64,000 nt of DNA from Acidobacteriota bacterium (GCA_016716715.1 JADJVE010000005.1:1-64000); one strand, 5' to 3'; counted from the stretch's first letter, positions 8,377 through 17,224 are shown. Notes: generated from the sequence alone by a model not told the origin. Numbers and translations are program-made.

Positions 8377-9351
8377 ATGAGCCGCATGAGTGCGATCGAT
8401 TCTCGTTCCCTCGAGGCGGAGATCCGGCGCCTGAAGAAGGAGCGGAACGCGATCGTCCTCGCGCATTACTACCAGGAGTCCGAGATCCAGGACCTCGCCG
8501 ACTTCGTGGGCGACTCGCTCGAGCTCGCCCGCCGCGGCAAGGAGGCGACGGAGTCCGTCATCGCCTTCGCGGGCGTCCACTTCATGGCCGAGACGTCGAA
8601 GATCCTGACGCCGGAGAAGACGGTCGTCGTGCCGGACCTCGAGGCGGGCTGCTCGCTCGCGGACGGCTGCCCGGCGCCGCTCTTCGCCGAGTGGCTGAAG
8701 AAATTCCCGGGCCACACGGTCGTCAGCTACATCAACTGTTCGGCCGGCGTGAAGGCCCTGTCGGACGTCATCGTGACGTCTTCGTCCGCCGAGGTCATCC
8801 TCAGGCAGATCCCCGACCCCGTCGTCTTCGCGCCGGACCGCAACCTCGCGGCCTGGCTCGAGAAGAAGCTCGGCCGGAAGTTCGTCGTCTGGCCGGGGAC
8901 GTGCGTCGTCCACGAGACGTTCTCGGAGCAGAAGCTCCTCGACCTCGTGGCGCGCCACCCGGAGGCCGAGGTCATCGCGCACCCCGAATGCGAGCCGCGC
9001 ATCCTCGCGCACGCCGCGTTCGTCGCGTCGACGTCCGGCCTCCTCAAGCGCGTCGTCGGGTCTCCGAAGCAGGCGTTCATCGTCGCGACCGAGGAGGGGA
9101 TCCTCCACCAGATGCGCCTCGCGGCGCCCGGCAAGACGCTCATCCCGGCGCCGCCGGTTGCGGACTGCTCCTGCAACACCTGCCCGCACATGAAGCGCAA
9201 CACGCTCGAGAAGCTCGCCCGGTGCCTGCGCGACCTCGCGCCGCAGATCGAGGTGCCCGAGGCCGTCCGCCTCCCGGCGAAGAAGGCGATCGACCGCATG
9301 CTCGAGATGACGGCGGGGCAGACGCTCGCGCCGGCCGGCGCGCGGTCTTGA
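8377..9351 (+). CDS. nadA: Quinolinate synthase NadA
   Basis: 324 residues. NadA condenses iminoaspartate and dihydroxyacetone phosphate to quinolinate, the first committed product of NAD synthesis, using a 4Fe-4S cluster. The three cluster cysteines are present: Cys92 in EAGCSLADGC, Cys176 in PGTCVVHE and Cys269 in CNTCPHMKRN. The N-terminal ERNAIVLAHYYQESEIQD motif is diagnostic. Two ATGs in frame, 8377 and 8386, are both possible; longer in-frame extension to 7921 runs through the opposite-strand gene and is not real. nadB and nadC are not in this window. The stop overlaps the TTG start of the next gene. Confidence 0.95.
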   Translation: MSRMSAIDSRSLEAEIRRLKKERNAIVLAHYYQESEIQDLADFVGDSLELARRGKEATESVIAFAGVHFMAETSKILTPEKTVVVPDLEAGCSLADGCPAPLFAEWLKKFPGHTVVSYINCSAGVKALSDVIVTSSSAEVILRQIPDPVVFAPDRNLAAWLEKKLGRKFVVWPGTCVVHETFSEQKLLDLVARHPEAEVIAHPECEPRILAHAAFVASTSGLLKRVVGSPKQAFIVATEEGILHQMRLAAPGKTLIPAPPVADCSCNTCPHMKRNTLEKLARCLRDLAPQIEVPEAVRLPAKKAIDRMLEMTAGQTLAPAGARS

Positions 9352-11663
9352 GCGCCCGCCTCCCGCGCGTCTCGCTCTTCGGAGGCTTCGCCCTCCTGGG
9401 GGCCGGCCTCGCCGCGGCGTTCGCCGTCCTGCCCGAGTGGCGGGTCGTGCCACCGCGCCCCTCGAATGCGGTGGAGTCCGCGCGCGCCGCGATGCGTGAT
9501 GCGGGGGCGACGCTCGCGAAACCGGCTCTCGTCTTCGAGGCGCGCCCGAACCTCGCGTCGGAGTTCGAGCGGGCCTACCGCAGGCTGGGCGCGGACGCGC
9601 GGACGTACCTCGAGACCACGGGCGGGGCCTTCGCGTGGACGGTGAAGGGCGCCGTGTCGGTTCCGGGGGGCGGCGCGGGCCCCGTCGAGATCGCCCTCTC
9701 GCCCGACGGCTCGGTTCAGTCGGTGGACTGGTCGCCCGAGGGCTCCATCTTCGAGGGGCCCGACGAGAAGACGCGCGCCGCGCGGCGCGCGTTCGCCGCG
9801 AAGCTCGAGGACCTCGTGCGCGGCGGCCGGAGAAGGGCCGGTGAGGAGCTGGCCTTTCCTGCGACGAACGTCATGGTCCGCATCCAGCCGCTCGAGTCCG
9901 CGCCCGGCGCCCCGGCCGAGAACGTGCAGACGCTGGAGTCCGGCGGGATCAAGCTGTCCGTCTCGCGCCGGCTGCGCGATCCGGAGGCGCCGAGGCACTT
10001 CAACGCCCAGGGGCTCGCGCGGCGCCTGTACAAGTTCATCCCGTCTCTCGTCGTCTTCCTCGCCGTGGGGGTCGCGTTCGGCCTCCTCCTCTACCGGCGC
10101 CGCCTCGGGTTCCGGATCGCGATCTTCCTCGCGACGCTGGCGCTCCTCTACGAGGTGCTCGGCGGCGTCTCGGGCGAGGATCTCTCGGCGGGGGGCTTCG
10201 TCGCGTTCGCGATCGGGATCCGGATCTTCTCGCTGCTCTACCTCCTCGCGCTCTGGGCCGTCGCCGAGTCGCTGCTCCGCGACACGGTGCCCGGGTTCAC
10301 GACGAGCCTCGATTCCTTCGTCGCCCGGCGGCTCGGGCCGCGCGGGGGCGTCGCGATCCTGTCGGGGCTCGGAGCGGGCGCGGCGACGATCGGGATCACG
10401 CTCCTCGCGTTCGCGGCGGCCGCCCTCGCGGCACCGCACGGCGCGTGGCCGACGGGCCCGTCGTTCGCGTACCCGCTCTTCCAGACCCAGAAGGGGCCGT
10501 TCTACGAGGGCACGTTCGACGCGGCGCTCTTCGTCCTGTTCGTCGCGCTCCTGCGGTTCGTTTTGCCGCGCCGGTGGGCGGGGACGGCCGGAGCGATCCT
10601 GTTCGCGCTGTATCTCTCGTCCGCGATGCCGCTCGCGCCGTGGGGCGCGGGCCTTGCGCTTTGCCTCCTCTACGCGCTCGTCTTCCGCAGCGTGTTCGAT
10701 GCGCACGGCCTCGCGGCCCTCCTCGTCGCCGCCGTCTCGTCGGCGCTCCTGAGGGACGCGCTCGTCGCGTGCCGCGCCCTCGACGGGAACGCGCTCGCGG
10801 CTCTCGCCACCGTGCTCCCTCTCGCTGCGATCGCCGCGGCCGGAGTCATCGGCTGGATGCGGCCCGACTCCGAGGACGAGGGCCGTCTCGACGCGCCCGA
10901 GTACGTGCGGCGGCTCGAGTCCGAGCGGCGCGTGAAGTACGAGATGGACCTTCTCTCGCGGATGCAGCTCTCGCTGCTGCCCGAGAAGCCCCCCGCGGTC
11001 GAGGGGCTCGACCTCGCCGTCAAGACCGTCCTCGCGACGGAGGCGGGCGGGGATCTCTTCGACTTCGTCGTCGACGATGCGGGCACGCTCTGGATCGCGG
11101 CGGGCGACGTCTCCGGGCACGGGTACTCGTGCGGCATCCAGCAGGCGATGGTCATGGCCGCCCTCTCGAGCCTCGTGAAGGCCGGGCGCAAGCCGTCGGA
11201 GATCCTCGTCGAGATCGACCGCGTGCTCCGCATGGGGCGCAGCGGGCGTCTCTTCACGTCCGTCGCGCTCCTGAGCCTCGACCCGCGGACGGGGAAGGGC
11301 CTCCTCGCGAACGCGGGGCACCCGTACCCGCTGCTGCTCGAAGAGGGCGGGTGCCGCGAGATCACGGGCTCGGGGCTGCCGCTCGGTCAGGGTCCGAAGC
11401 GCACGTACGACGACATCCCGGTCGACCTCCCGAAGGGCGGCGTCCTCATCCTCGCATCGGACGGGCTCTACGAGGGGCCGGACCTCGTCGACGTGCCTTA
11501 CGGTTACGACCGGCCGCGCGACGTGCTGACCGCGGTCAGCCTCTGGCGCCGCCCCGCGGAGGCGATCGTCGAGGCTCTGTTCGCGGACTGGCGGCGGCAC
11601 GTGGGCGAGGGCACGCCCGCGGACGACACGACGATCCTGGTCATCAAGCGTCCGCTCTTCTGA
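9348..11663 (+). CDS. Membrane-anchored SpoIIE/RsbU-type PP2C serine phosphatase
   Basis: 771 residues. I start at the TTG at 9348 (TTGA overlap with the nadA stop) because it brings in an N-terminal membrane helix. A presumably periplasmic segment of about 200 residues follows, then a block of about eight membrane helices (roughly residues 230-500), then a short coiled linker (ESERRVKYEMDLLSRMQ) and the phosphatase domain from about residue 530. PP2C metal motifs are present: GGDLFDF, GDVSGHGYSCG, ANAGHPYPLLL, ASDGLYEG and PADDTTILV. Such proteins usually dephosphorylate an anti-anti-sigma factor in partner switching; no such partner is adjacent. The large membrane part suggests that an envelope signal controls the enzyme. 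Confidence 0.9.
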   Translation: MSARLPRVSLFGGFALLGAGLAAAFAVLPEWRVVPPRPSNAVESARAAMRDAGATLAKPALVFEARPNLASEFERAYRRLGADARTYLETTGGAFAWTVKGAVSVPGGGAGPVEIALSPDGSVQSVDWSPEGSIFEGPDEKTRAARRAFAAKLEDLVRGGRRRAGEELAFPATNVMVRIQPLESAPGAPAENVQTLESGGIKLSVSRRLRDPEAPRHFNAQGLARRLYKFIPSLVVFLAVGVAFGLLLYRRRLGFRIAIFLATLALLYEVLGGVSGEDLSAGGFVAFAIGIRIFSLLYLLALWAVAESLLRDTVPGFTTSLDSFVARRLGPRGGVAILSGLGAGAATIGITLLAFAAAALAAPHGAWPTGPSFAYPLFQTQKGPFYEGTFDAALFVLFVALLRFVLPRRWAGTAGAILFALYLSSAMPLAPWGAGLALCLLYALVFRSVFDAHGLAALLVAAVSSALLRDALVACRALDGNALAALATVLPLAAIAAAGVIGWMRPDSEDEGRLDAPEYVRRLESERRVKYEMDLLSRMQLSLLPEKPPAVEGLDLAVKTVLATEAGGDLFDFVVDDAGTLWIAAGDVSGHGYSCGIQQAMVMAALSSLVKAGRKPSEILVEIDRVLRMGRSGRLFTSVALLSLDPRTGKGLLANAGHPYPLLLEEGGCREITGSGLPLGQGPKRTYDDIPVDLPKGGVLILASDGLYEGPDLVDVPYGYDRPRDVLTAVSLWRRPAEAIVEALFADWRRHVGEGTPADDTTILVIKRPLF

Positions 11664-12871
11664 TGCGCAGGCCGCCCCTCGACGGCGTCGTCGTCCTCGA
11701 TCTCTCCCGCGTCCTCGCGGGGCCGCTCGCGACGATGCTCCTCGCGGATCTCGGCGCGCGCGTGATCAAGGTCGAGGAACCGCACGGCGGCGACGTCTCG
11801 CGCAGCTGGAAGCCGCCGGCTCTCGACGGCGAGGCGGCGTACTACCTCTCGGTGAACCGGCGCAAGGAGTCGGCGGCCGTCGACCTCGGCACGCCGGAGG
11901 GACAGGAGTTCGTCCGGCGCTGGGCGGCGAAGGCCGACGTCCTCGTCGAGAACTTCCTCCCGGGCGCGCTCGAGAAACGCGGACTCGGCGTCGCGTCGCT
12001 GCGCGCTCTCAACCCGCGCCTCGTCGCGTGCTCGATCTCGGGGGCCGGTGACGAGGGCCCGCAGGCCGGCGACCCCGGATTCGATCTCCTCGCGCAGGGC
12101 GCCACGGGCCTCATGTCGATCACGGGGCCCGCGGAAGGCGCCCCTCACAAGATCGGCGTCGCGCTCGTGGACGTCCTCGCGGGGTGGGCCGCGCTCGCGG
12201 AGATCCTCGCGGCGCTCCACGCCCGCGAACGCGACGGGATCGGCGCGCACGTGAAGACGAATCTCGTCTCGACGGGCCTTGCGGCGCTCGTCAACGTGGC
12301 CGGCTCGGCGCTCGTGACGGGGCGCGAGGCGACGCGCCACGGAAACTCGCACGCCACGATCGAGCCCTACCGTGCGTTCGAGGCGTCGGACGGGGGCTTC
12401 CTGCTCGCGGTCGGGACGGACCGGCAGTTCGAGGTCCTCTGCGAAAGGGTCATCGGGCGGCCGGACCTGGTTGCGAATCCGCGATTCGCCACGAATGCGG
12501 GACGCGTCTCGAACCGCGCGGAGCTCGTTCCGATCCTCGAAAAAGTCTTCGCGCGGGAGTCCCAGGCCACGTGGCTCGCACGCGCCCGCGAGGCCGCTCT
12601 TCCCGCCGGGCCCGTGCTCGGCGTCCTCGAGGCTCTTCACGCCGCAGGCGCGCGCGCTCGGGAGCGTCCTCGTCACGGAGCGCGACGGGCGGAAGGTGCC
12701 CACCGTCCGTCCGCCCTTCTTCCTCGAAGGATTCTCCGATCCGCCGCAGCGGCCCCGCCGCGTCTCGGCGAGGACACGGAGAGGCTCTTCGCCGAGGTCG
12801 GCCTCGTCGCGCCGCGTCAGCTCGTGAGCGTGCGGACGAACATCTTCACCGACTCGACTGCGTTCCCATAG
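11663..12871 (+). CDS. CaiB/BaiF family CoA-transferase, with a compensating frameshift pair near the 3' end
   Basis: 402 residues as read. The family III CoA-transferase signature is strong: LDLSRVLAGPLATMLLADLGARVIKVE, VENFLPG and PGFDLLAQGATGLMS, in which Asp141 is the expected catalytic Asp that forms the CoA intermediate. Between about 12640 and 12755 the conserved sequence continues in the next frame (RALGSVLVTERDGRKVPTV then FFLEGFSD) and then returns to the first frame (PPRLGEDTERLF). So about 38 codons are read out of frame in the sequence as given, probably one extra base near 12636-12640 and one missing C in the run at 12753-12756. The start overlaps the phosphatase stop (TGATG). 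The last 26 bases overlap the convergent gene. Confidence 0.85.
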   Translation: MRRPPLDGVVVLDLSRVLAGPLATMLLADLGARVIKVEEPHGGDVSRSWKPPALDGEAAYYLSVNRRKESAAVDLGTPEGQEFVRRWAAKADVLVENFLPGALEKRGLGVASLRALNPRLVACSISGAGDEGPQAGDPGFDLLAQGATGLMSITGPAEGAPHKIGVALVDVLAGWAALAEILAALHARERDGIGAHVKTNLVSTGLAALVNVAGSALVTGREATRHGNSHATIEPYRAFEASDGGFLLAVGTDRQFEVLCERVIGRPDLVANPRFATNAGRVSNRAELVPILEKVFARESQATWLARAREAALPAGPVLGVLEALHAAGARARERPRHGARRAEGAHRPSALLPRRILRSAAAAPPRLGEDTERLFAEVGLVAPRQLVSVRTNIFTDSTAFP

Positions 12872-13307
12872 TCCCCTGCGTGCCCGGACCCTGCAACCCA
12901 GGCTTTGGCGCGGCAGTCGGCGTCTTGTTCTGAACGCCGGGGAGTTGGATCGCCGGAGCCTTTGCCGCGGAGGCCTGGACCGCGGGAAGCCGGACCGCAG
13001 GCAGGAGCAGGCCGATCAAGACCTCGTTGCTCCCCGGCGAGGCGATGGCTCGCGTCTCGCCCTTCCGGACGCCGCCCTGCGACAGGGTCGCGCGGACCGA
13101 GCCGTCGGCAAACGTCGAGACGTGTACGTCATACGCGCCCGGCTCGATGCGGGTCCTCACCGATCCGTCGCAGAAGCCGGCCTGGGAGACCGTCAAGCGC
13201 GCATCGAACCCGCTCTTTTCGACCAGCGAGAACGTAGCGCCCGGACGAGCCGTGAAGAGGGCCGCGAGGCCGATGACGGCTATGAGGAACTTCGTGCGGG
13301 CTTTCAT
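12846..13307 (-). CDS. Small secreted protein, tandem paralogue family, member 5 (most diverged)
   Basis: 153 residues: signal peptide (MKARTKFLIAVIGLAALFTA), then the family core FCDGSVRTRIEPGAYDVHV...FADGSVRATLSQGGVRKGE, then GSNEVLIGLLLPAVRLPAVQ and a Pro/Gln/Gly-rich tail. It belongs to a run of five related genes on the minus strand (12846-15467) that share the CDGSVR core and the ILIGLLLPAVQ hydrophobic segment. This one lacks the LGxxPxSAxxF middle part of the others. Function unknown; likely exported and possibly membrane-held through the C-terminal hydrophobic stretch. AGGAGA precedes the ATG at 13307. Confidence 0.72.
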   Translation of the reverse strand: MKARTKFLIAVIGLAALFTARPGATFSLVEKSGFDARLTVSQAGFCDGSVRTRIEPGAYDVHVSTFADGSVRATLSQGGVRKGETRAIASPGSNEVLIGLLLPAVRLPAVQASAAKAPAIQLPGVQNKTPTAAPKPGLQGPGTQGTMGTQSSR

Positions 13308-13345
13308 GAGGTTCTCCTCTCGAGAGAAGCGGTCCCCTGCGGCGT

Positions 13346-13888
13346 TCACTTGGCGGGCTGAACCTTCTGCGCTCCCTGCGCGCCCGGCATGTCGATCGGG
13401 CCGATGATGCCCTTCTGGACCGCGGGCAGCAGGAGGCCGATCAGGATCTGGTTCGTGCCCTGCCCGCTGACGACGAGATTGAGCTTGTCGCCCTGCTTCT
13501 GGAAAGCCTGCGCCGAAGTCGGGTGAAGGCCGAGGTCGTTGAAGGAGGTGGCGTTCCTGCCGCCGGGGCCCGGGCCGGGGCCCGGACCCTTGCCACCGCC
13601 CAAGGCCTGGTTGCTGCCGCGGACGGCGATGATCCCGTTCGCCTCGCCCTTCTTCGCACCGCCCTGGAAAAACGTCGCGCGGACCTTGTTGTTGCCGAGC
13701 GACTCGAACTTCACGTCGTAGGCGCCCTTTTCCAGGCGGACGCTGCCGTCGCAGAGCACGGCGCTCTCGAGGACGACGCCCTTCTGAAACGTCTGACCCG
13801 CCGCGACGACGGGACCCGTCTCGACGGCGGTCGGCATCGCGGAGGCTACGGTCGAGGAGAGGAGGACGGCGAGCAGGGCTTTTCTCAC
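13346..13888 (-). CDS. Small secreted protein, tandem paralogue family, member 4
   Basis: 180 residues from a GTG at 13888 that overlaps the stop of member 3 by 4 bases (GTGA). Signal peptide MRKALLAVLLSSTVASA, core LCDGSVRLEKGAYDVKFESL then KVRATFFQGGAKKGEANG, a Gly-Pro run (GKGPGPGPGPGG), then LGLHPTSAQAFQKQGDKLNL and GTNQILIGLLLPAVQKG. The start at 13888 is the only one that gives a signal peptide; the longer in-frame extension to 14758 is antisense-like noise over members 2 and 3. Function unknown. Confidence 0.75.
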   Translation of the reverse strand: MRKALLAVLLSSTVASAMPTAVETGPVVAAGQTFQKGVVLESAVLCDGSVRLEKGAYDVKFESLGNNKVRATFFQGGAKKGEANGIIAVRGSNQALGGGKGPGPGPGPGGRNATSFNDLGLHPTSAQAFQKQGDKLNLVVSGQGTNQILIGLLLPAVQKGIIGPIDMPGAQGAQKVQPAK

Positions 13889-14421
13889 TTCACTTCTCCC
13901 TTCATTTCTCCCGGAGGGTCGGCCTTGCGGGGCTGCACGGGCGCGGCGGCGGGGTTCACCTGCACTGCCGGCAGCAGGAGGCCGATGAGGATCCGGTTCG
14001 CGCCCGGGTTGCCGATCACGAAGTCGACCTTGCCCGCGCTCTTCGTGAAAGCGTACGGCGCGTTCGCGTCGAGGCCGAGGTCGGCGAGCTTCAGCGCGCC
14101 CTTCCCGTCCGGGCCCTGGCCCGCGCGGCGGGCGGGGCGGCTGTTGACGATGATGAGCCCGCTCGCCTCGCCCTTGCGAAGGCCGCCCTGGAAGAACGTC
14201 GCCTTGACCTTGCCCGCTCCGAGGGACTCGATCTCGACCTCGGCCGGGGAGCCCTTCAGGAGCATCCCGCCGTCGGGGAGGCGGGTCTCGGTGTCGATTG
14301 AGACGTTCGGCCGGCGGAAGCGCTCGCCCGCGGAAACGTCGTCTGCGTTCTGGATGGCGGGTGCGGGCGCCGCGATCACGGCGGCGAACGCGGCGGCGAT
14401 GACGGACGGTCGGATCTTCAT
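13885..14421 (-). CDS. Small secreted protein, tandem paralogue family, member 3
   Basis: 178 residues. Signal peptide MKIRPSVIAAAFAAVIAAPAP, a family core in which CDGSVR is degenerate (ETRLPDGGMLLKGSPAEVEI), then KVKATFFQGGLRKGEASG, DLGLDANAPYAFTKSAGKVD and ANRILIGLLLPAVQ. An AGGAGAG ribosome site precedes the ATG. Ends with a charged tail (KADPPGEMKGEVK) that overlaps the next start. Function unknown. Confidence 0.75.
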   Translation of the reverse strand: MKIRPSVIAAAFAAVIAAPAPAIQNADDVSAGERFRRPNVSIDTETRLPDGGMLLKGSPAEVEIESLGAGKVKATFFQGGLRKGEASGLIIVNSRPARRAGQGPDGKGALKLADLGLDANAPYAFTKSAGKVDFVIGNPGANRILIGLLLPAVQVNPAAAPVQPRKADPPGEMKGEVK

Positions 14422-14433
14422 GGCGCTCTCCTG

Positions 14434-14916
14434 TCAGCTCGGCAGCGTGAGGCCGATGAGGATCTGGTTCGAGCCCAGGCCCTTCACGATCACGTTCAGC
14501 CTGGTGCCGACCTTCTGGTAGACGACCGCGCTCTGCGGCGTGAAGCCCAGAGTCGCGAAGGTCTGTGTGCTGGAGGTGCCGAGCGACGTCGTGCTCAGCG
14601 AAGTCGGACTCAGGGAACTCGTCGCGGCCGTGAGGGTTCCGGGCGCCTGGCAGGTCTTCCCGTTGCCGCTGAACGTCCCGCGCACGTTTCCGGGGCTCAG
14701 GGACTCGATCTTGAGGACGTAAATGCCGGCGGGGAGGAGGATGCCGGTCGTGCCGCACTTGGCCGGAGACGCGAGTTTGACGTTGATCTGGAACGCGGCC
14801 ATCGAAGGCAGGGACGGGCTCGTCGACAGCGAGTAGCTCTGCGCGGGCAGGGGGCTCGTGGTCAGAAGGAGCACGGCCGCGAGGAGAGACGCGAGGATCG
14901 GGCGGCGGATCTTCAT
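14434..14916 (-). CDS. Small secreted protein, tandem paralogue family, member 2
   Basis: 160 residues. Signal peptide MKIRRPILASLLAAVLLLTT, Ser/Thr-rich linkers, a weak core (AKCGTTGILLPAGIYVLKIESL then NVRGTFSGNGKTCQAPG), then TLGFTPQSAVVYQKVGTRLN and SNQILIGLTLPS at the very end, so here the hydrophobic motif is the C-terminus. The two cysteines suggest a disulfide in the periplasm. Function unknown. Confidence 0.75.
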   Translation of the reverse strand: MKIRRPILASLLAAVLLLTTSPLPAQSYSLSTSPSLPSMAAFQINVKLASPAKCGTTGILLPAGIYVLKIESLSPGNVRGTFSGNGKTCQAPGTLTAATSSLSPTSLSTTSLGTSSTQTFATLGFTPQSAVVYQKVGTRLNVIVKGLGSNQILIGLTLPS

Positions 14917-14933
14917 GTGTTCAGTTCTCGGGA

Positions 14934-15467
14934 TCAGTGGGGCTTGTTCGCCGCCTCGCGGACCTTCTGGACCGCGGGAAGCAGAAGGCCGATCAGGATC
15001 TGGTTCGATCCCTGGCCTTTCACGATCACGTTCAATTTGTTCCCCTGCTGCTGGAACTGAGCCGGACTCTGCGGCGTGAAGCCCATGGTCGCGAAGGACG
15101 GCGCGGCCGGCTGCTGACCGGCTGGCTGGATCTTCTGCACCGACTCGGCCGCCCCGGGCTGAAGTCCGCCCTGGACGACGACCTCGTGTCCCTGGACCTT
15201 CCCGGTCGCATGACCGGTCTTCCCGTTGCCGCTGATCGTCGCGCGAACGGAGCCGTCGCCGAGGGACTTGAAGCTGACGTCGTACAGGCCGGGCTCGAGA
15301 CGGACGCTGCCGTCGCATAGCACCGCCTGCTTGAACTCGACCTTCGTCCTGAGCGCCAAAGTCGCCCCGTTCGGGATGTTCATGTAGATGGGCGCCGGCA
15401 TGGGACTGACCGCGAGGAGAAGCACGGCGGTGACGATCGACGCGAGGAGCGGGTGGCGGGTCTTCAT
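14934..15467 (-). CDS. Small secreted protein, tandem paralogue family, member 1
   Basis: 177 residues. AAGGAGG lies 4 bases before the ATG at 15467. Signal peptide MKTRHPLLASIVTAVLLLAV, core LCDGSVRLEPGLYDVSFKSL then SVRATISGNGKTGHATGK, TMGFTPQSPAQFQQQGNKLN, and the C-terminal ILIGLLLPAVQKVREAANK. That last segment looks like the N-terminal helix of planctomycete DUF1559 prepilin-like proteins, but here it sits at the C-terminus. First gene of the five-gene run and so probably its promoter-proximal member. Function unknown. Confidence 0.78.
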   Translation of the reverse strand: MKTRHPLLASIVTAVLLLAVSPMPAPIYMNIPNGATLALRTKVEFKQAVLCDGSVRLEPGLYDVSFKSLGDGSVRATISGNGKTGHATGKVQGHEVVVQGGLQPGAAESVQKIQPAGQQPAAPSFATMGFTPQSPAQFQQQGNKLNVIVKGQGSNQILIGLLLPAVQKVREAANKPH

Positions 15468-15611
15468 GGGGCCTCCTTGTTCACGGCAAATTAGTCCGAA
15501 TCGCACCGGGAATCGAGGGAGACGCTTGGACCGGGCGCGCCAGACGATGGTCTGCACGCGCCGGAGTGAGGAGGATCACGTCCTTACCGGGTGCGGTAGT
15601 CTCGCCCCCGC

Positions 15612-16208
15612 ATGAAGGTCGCGTTCATCGGCACCCACGGGGTCGGAAAAACCACGCTCTGCTACGACCTCGCCGCGGCGTTGAAGAAGCGGGACCTCAC
15701 CGTCGAGCTCGTCCGCGAGGTCGCCCGCGAGTGCCCGCTCCCGATCAACCAGGAGACGACGCTCAAGGCGCAGTCCTGGATCCTCCACACCCAGATCGCG
15801 TGGGAGCTGCAGGCCGAGGCGAAGGCCGACGTCGTGTTCTGCGACCGTGCGGTCCTCGACAACTACTGCTACATGAAGCGCGCGTTCACCGGCGCCCCCG
15901 AGGAGGCGGTTCTCGAGGGCCTCGTCCGGAGCTGGACGCGCTCGTACGACGCCCTCTTCAAGGTGCCGATCGTGGGCGACCCCCGGTTCGACGGGGTGCG
16001 CGACACGGACCTCGCCTTCCAGCACGAGATCGACCGCTCGATCCAGCAGATTCTCGCCGTGTGGGGCGTGCCCCACGTCGTGCTCGATCCCGCGCGGCGC
16101 GCCGACTGGTCCCAGAACGTCCTCGACACACTGCTTCCGCGGCTGAAGCCGCAGGAGCTTCTGTTCCCGGAGCTCGACAAACCCCTGAACGGCGTCCGCG
16201 CCGGCTGA
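15612..16208 (+). CDS. P-loop NTPase of the AAA_28/NadR-kinase-like type
   Basis: 198 residues. Walker A is GTHGVGKT (residues 7-14). DVVFCDRAVLDNYCYMKR (about 73-90) contains the Asp-Arg pair seen in nucleoside and small-molecule kinases of this fold. The central QETTLKAQSWILHTQIAWE helix is typical of the AAA_28 (NadR/Ttd14-like) group. A kinase acting on a nucleoside or a small ligand is the likely role; substrate unknown. It precedes the DinB-like gene by 9 bases. Confidence 0.75.
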   Translation: MKVAFIGTHGVGKTTLCYDLAAALKKRDLTVELVREVARECPLPINQETTLKAQSWILHTQIAWELQAEAKADVVFCDRAVLDNYCYMKRAFTGAPEEAVLEGLVRSWTRSYDALFKVPIVGDPRFDGVRDTDLAFQHEIDRSIQQILAVWGVPHVVLDPARRADWSQNVLDTLLPRLKPQELLFPELDKPLNGVRAG

Positions 16209-16217
16209 GGAGACCCC

Positions 16218-17135
16218 ATGGAAGACTTCGAACGCCGCCGCTTTTTCGAGACCCTCGCCACGACGCCGCAGACGCTCAAGGCCGCCCTCAAGGGGCTGTC
16301 GAAGAAGGTCCTCCTCTGGACGCCCGCGCCCGGCAAGTGGTCCATCCTCGAGATCCTCTGCCACATGCGCGACATGGAGCGCGAGGCCTACATCGAGCGC
16401 TACACGCGCATCCTCGCCGAAAACGAGCCGGCGCTGCCGAACCTCGACGGCGAGGCGTTCGCGATTCTCCGCGCGTATCGCAGCCAGAAGGCGCCCGAAG
16501 TCGTGCGCGAGTGGGTGGCGCTCCGCCGCCAGACGCTTCAGCTCCTGCGCAAGGCCGGCAAGGCCCAGTGGGCGCGCGCCGGGGTCCACGCGACCGCGGG
16601 CCGCCTCACGATGGAAGACATCATCCAGCGCCACGCGGTCGGGAACGACGAGGCGCACCTCCGCCAGATCGAGGCGATCAAGCGGCGCTACACGGTGCTC
16701 GAGCGGCTCGCCGCCTCGCCGGCCGCGCTGGCGGCGGCCCTCAAGGGCGCGCCGGACGACGTCCTCCGCCGCAAGGCCGCAAGCGGGAAGTGGTCGATGA
16801 TCGAGCACGCCGCGCACGTCCGCGACATCGAGCGCGTCTACCAGGCCCGCTTCTCGCAGATGGCGTTCGGCGACAAGCCGTCGTTCTGGATGCTGGACAA
16901 CGACCGCGCGGCGGAGGCTTTGAAGTACGCCGAGGCCGACCCTGCCGAGGTCGCCAAGGAGTTCAAGCGCCTGAGGGAGGACTCGATCGCGCTGCTGCGC
17001 GCGCTCCCGCACGAGGGCTGGCAGAAGACGGGGCTGCACCCGGAGGCGGGCGAGATCACGGTCGAACAGCTGGCCGTGCGCCTCGCGGACCACGACGACT
17101 CCCACCTCGGGAAGATCAAGGCTCTCCGAGGGTAG
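16218..17135 (+). CDS. Protein with two tandem DinB-like domains
   Basis: 305 residues made of two copies of the four-helix DinB_2 fold (about 5-158 and 160-303). The copies match closely at GKWSILEILCHMRDMERE and GKWSMIEHAAHVRDIERV. Each half keeps the metal histidine triad: His49, His139 and His147 in the first; His200, His292 and His296 in the second. DinB proteins are metal-binding and include thiol-dependent transferases, but many have no known activity. An AGGAGAC sequence precedes the ATG. It may share a transcript with the P-loop gene just upstream. Confidence 0.85.
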   Translation: MEDFERRRFFETLATTPQTLKAALKGLSKKVLLWTPAPGKWSILEILCHMRDMEREAYIERYTRILAENEPALPNLDGEAFAILRAYRSQKAPEVVREWVALRRQTLQLLRKAGKAQWARAGVHATAGRLTMEDIIQRHAVGNDEAHLRQIEAIKRRYTVLERLAASPAALAAALKGAPDDVLRRKAASGKWSMIEHAAHVRDIERVYQARFSQMAFGDKPSFWMLDNDRAAEALKYAEADPAEVAKEFKRLREDSIALLRALPHEGWQKTGLHPEAGEITVEQLAVRLADHDDSHLGKIKALRG

Positions 17136-17224
17136 CCACACCTCGGGGAATAAAACGCGCCTCTTCCGGATTCCCGGAGGGCACTCCTTCGCGTGCCAGA
17201 ATCCCGGCCGCTTGAGGGGGACCC

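Noticed and set aside
12825..12890. Minus-strand alternative frame reading AGDYGNAVESVKMFVRTLTS before a stop
   Set aside because: It looks protein-like, but it is short, has no start and overlaps the real ends of two genes; I cannot link it to a family.
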